Source: a virus. Taken from it: a DNA stretch of 30,201 nt. The notes under the pieces are model-generated. The model was given only the letters and a program-made list of their open reading frames with translations. It did no database searches and was not told where the DNA came from. The DNA is taken from IMG/VR virus record IMGVR_UViG_3300035698_017862, positions 1 through 30,201 of that record; one strand, given 5' to 3'. Each line of letters opens with the position of its first letter. Position 1 is the first letter of the stretch. The translations under genes were made by a program, and so were the position numbers. This document shows positions 29,274 to 30,201 of the stretch, piece after piece.

Positions 29274-29296
29274 GAACAATAAGAAGGAGGTAGTGT

Positions 29297-29809
29297 ATGG
29301 CTACTGCAAAAAAACAAACATTAGAAGTATTCGATAAACATTCCGTCGCATTTCAACATCACTTATTCAAGGCAAAGGTAGCGAGTTTTAAGAAGAACGT
29401 TTCTTACACTCAAAGAAACCCGATGATTGTCACCGTTGACCATGGTCATCATTACCACTCAGTGGATAAAAAAGGCCGAGAACAAGTCAAGACCACTGCA
29501 ACAGCAGGTCACTTCCACATGGTTACCCTTGTTGAAAAAGACGGCAAGATGCAGATCGAATGTGGTCCAGCAGTAAGAGAAGTTTACAGCGGCAAGCAAC
29601 GTGGCGGTCAGCCAAAAAGAGTGATCGAGCCTGTTACTTATGCAACAGAAGACTCTGACAGACCTGTTCTAGACGACCACATACACGAGATGGAATACCT
29701 AGGCTCCGAGACACTCAGCTTGAAAGACCAAAACAAGAATGAGCAAGCTCTGAAGATGATTCAATCCGCTCCAACTCCTAGTAAGCAATCTGGCATATCT
29801 GAGAGTTAG
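29297..29809 (+). CDS. Histidine-cluster protein, first gene of the late operon
   Basis: A 170-residue protein with a perfect AAGGAGGT ribosome site. Three His clusters stand out: DHGHHYH at residues 48-54, GHFH at 71-74 and DDHIHE at 126-131, plus HH at 21-22. The spacing between strands (TATAGHFHMVTLVEKDG) suggests beta hairpins that bring His together for metal binding. The tail is polar. The gene is followed two bases later by another unknown gene, then terminase. It may be a virion or packaging accessory. I know of no assigned function. Confidence 0.7.
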   Translation: MATAKKQTLEVFDKHSVAFQHHLFKAKVASFKKNVSYTQRNPMIVTVDHGHHYHSVDKKGREQVKTTATAGHFHMVTLVEKDGKMQIECGPAVREVYSGKQRGGQPKRVIEPVTYATEDSDRPVLDDHIHEMEYLGSETLSLKDQNKNEQALKMIQSAPTPSKQSGISES

Positions 29810-29811
29810 AC

Positions 29812-30201
29812 ATGCAATCCCACGTCACTGAGGTATTCACCAAAGCGATTAAGCATTTGTACCCAAACGACCCAACCATGCAACGCTTCTTGCTCAACCA
29901 CGAGAGAAAGCCTCTTTGCATTGTTAGGATTTGTAAACAAATCAATAAAGCTTACAAGAAGGCACGAAAACAGATTCACCCAAAGGTATTTGACCGACTG
30001 GTTACTGATATTGCTAAACAATTTGCACACAATGCTAAACTAATGAGAGACCAACAAGATTTGTCCGACTTGGAGAAGAGAAGCATTGAGCAAAATCAAA
30101 CTATATTTCAAAAGGTTCAAGAAAAGGGTCAGGAAAGCGTACAAGCAGAAGCTGAGGCCAAAGCTGAGGAAGATGGGCTCATTATTACCAAGGTCCCAAA
30201 A
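29812..30201 (+). CDS. Unknown protein upstream of terminase (5' part; continues at 1-202)
   Basis: ATG 29812, two bases after the previous stop, begins a frame that runs off the window and continues at base 1 of the circle, ending at 202 (154 residues in all). N-terminal half: VTEVFTKAIKHLYPNDPTM, a Cys-containing segment (LCIVRICKQINKAYKK) and basic helices. C-terminal half: Gln/Glu/Ala-rich helix. It is coupled to terS by an 8-base overlap. Not recognised; its place suggests a packaging or DNA-end function. Confidence 0.8.
   Translation, partial: MQSHVTEVFTKAIKHLYPNDPTMQRFLLNHERKPLCIVRICKQINKAYKKARKQIHPKVFDRLVTDIAKQFAHNAKLMRDQQDLSDLEKRSIEQNQTIFQKVQEKGQESVQAEAEAKAEEDGLIITKVPK
30075..30201. 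repeat. Direct terminal repeat, right copy (circular overlap)
   Basis: Identical to bases 1-127. Shows that the contig closes on itself within a coding gene; the unit length is 30,074 bp. Confidence 0.95.

Larger units (their letters stand above)
28944..29296. other. Non-coding regulatory region before the late operon (353 bp)
   Basis: No supported gene. It holds GTGATCA three times (28940-28946, 29046-29052, 29126-29132), TTAATTA twice (28959-28965, 29054-29060), several hairpins, a minus-strand terminator-like hairpin and an 18-bp near-palindrome next to the late operon. This concentration suggests a control region for the late genes, and possibly an origin or packaging site. Confidence 0.6.

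Noticed and set aside
28944-29296. CRISPR array or iteron array from the repeated GTGATCA
   Set aside because: Three 7-base copies at unequal distances (106 and 80 bases) are too few and too short for CRISPR, and irregular for iterons. They are kept only as a repeat observation.
29806-30030. Minus-strand ORF near the right end
   Set aside because: It overlaps the plus-strand gene that continues across the circle join and has no signals of its own.

Overview
The window is a complete, circular-assembling genome of a tailed phage with siphovirus-type tail genes. The first 127 bases (1-127) are repeated exactly at the end (30075-30201). One reading frame runs across the junction (29812-30201 continuing into 1-202), so the unit is a circle of 30,074 bp. 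An exact 127-bp overlap looks like an assembler k-mer overlap rather than a biological terminal repeat, so the physical ends (cos or pac) are not shown. The host is not identifiable from sequence alone. A lipoprotein signal in the lysis region suggests a Gram-negative host. There is no integrase, DNA polymerase, primase or ligase that I can recognise.

Layout. (1) 29297-20511 through the junction, all plus strand: two genes of unknown role, terminase small and large subunits, portal, two related neck/tail-completion-like proteins, scaffold, major capsid protein, a decoration-like protein and a terminator hairpin. These are followed by fibre- and propeller-like proteins, connector and tail-terminator candidates, tail tube, a frameshifted pair of tail assembly chaperones, tape measure, distal-tail and tail-tip proteins, small appendage proteins and a membrane/lipoprotein lysis cluster. 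Most genes touch or overlap (ATGA, TAATG, GTGA), as in a single late operon. (2) 20849-22449, minus strand: a beta-helix tailspike and a coupled coiled-coil protein. (3) 22694-24474, plus strand: small membrane proteins, a ribbon-helix-helix regulator, an ERF-type annealing protein, an SSB-like protein and a zinc-motif protein. (4) 24422-26521, minus strand: replication-initiator-like protein, RecA-fold (DnaB-type) helicase and a protein with an acidic-aromatic tail. (5) 26680-28943, mixed strands: RusA resolvase, a tRNA-like element, small membrane ORFs, an AlpA-like DNA-binding protein, an M15 peptidase endolysin (minus) and a metallophosphoesterase. (6) 28944-29296: a 353-bp non-coding region full of inverted repeats, leading into the late operon.

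How it fits together: the replication genes appear to be a minimal host-dependent set (initiator and helicase), joined by single-strand annealing (ERF), an SSB-like protein and RusA. This is consistent with recombination-assisted replication and concatemer packaging by the terminase. The most notable items are the canonical -1 slippery site in the chaperone pair, a five-repeat propeller-like virion gene, the structured non-coding region before the late operon, the tRNA-like element, and a histidine-cluster protein next to the terminase.
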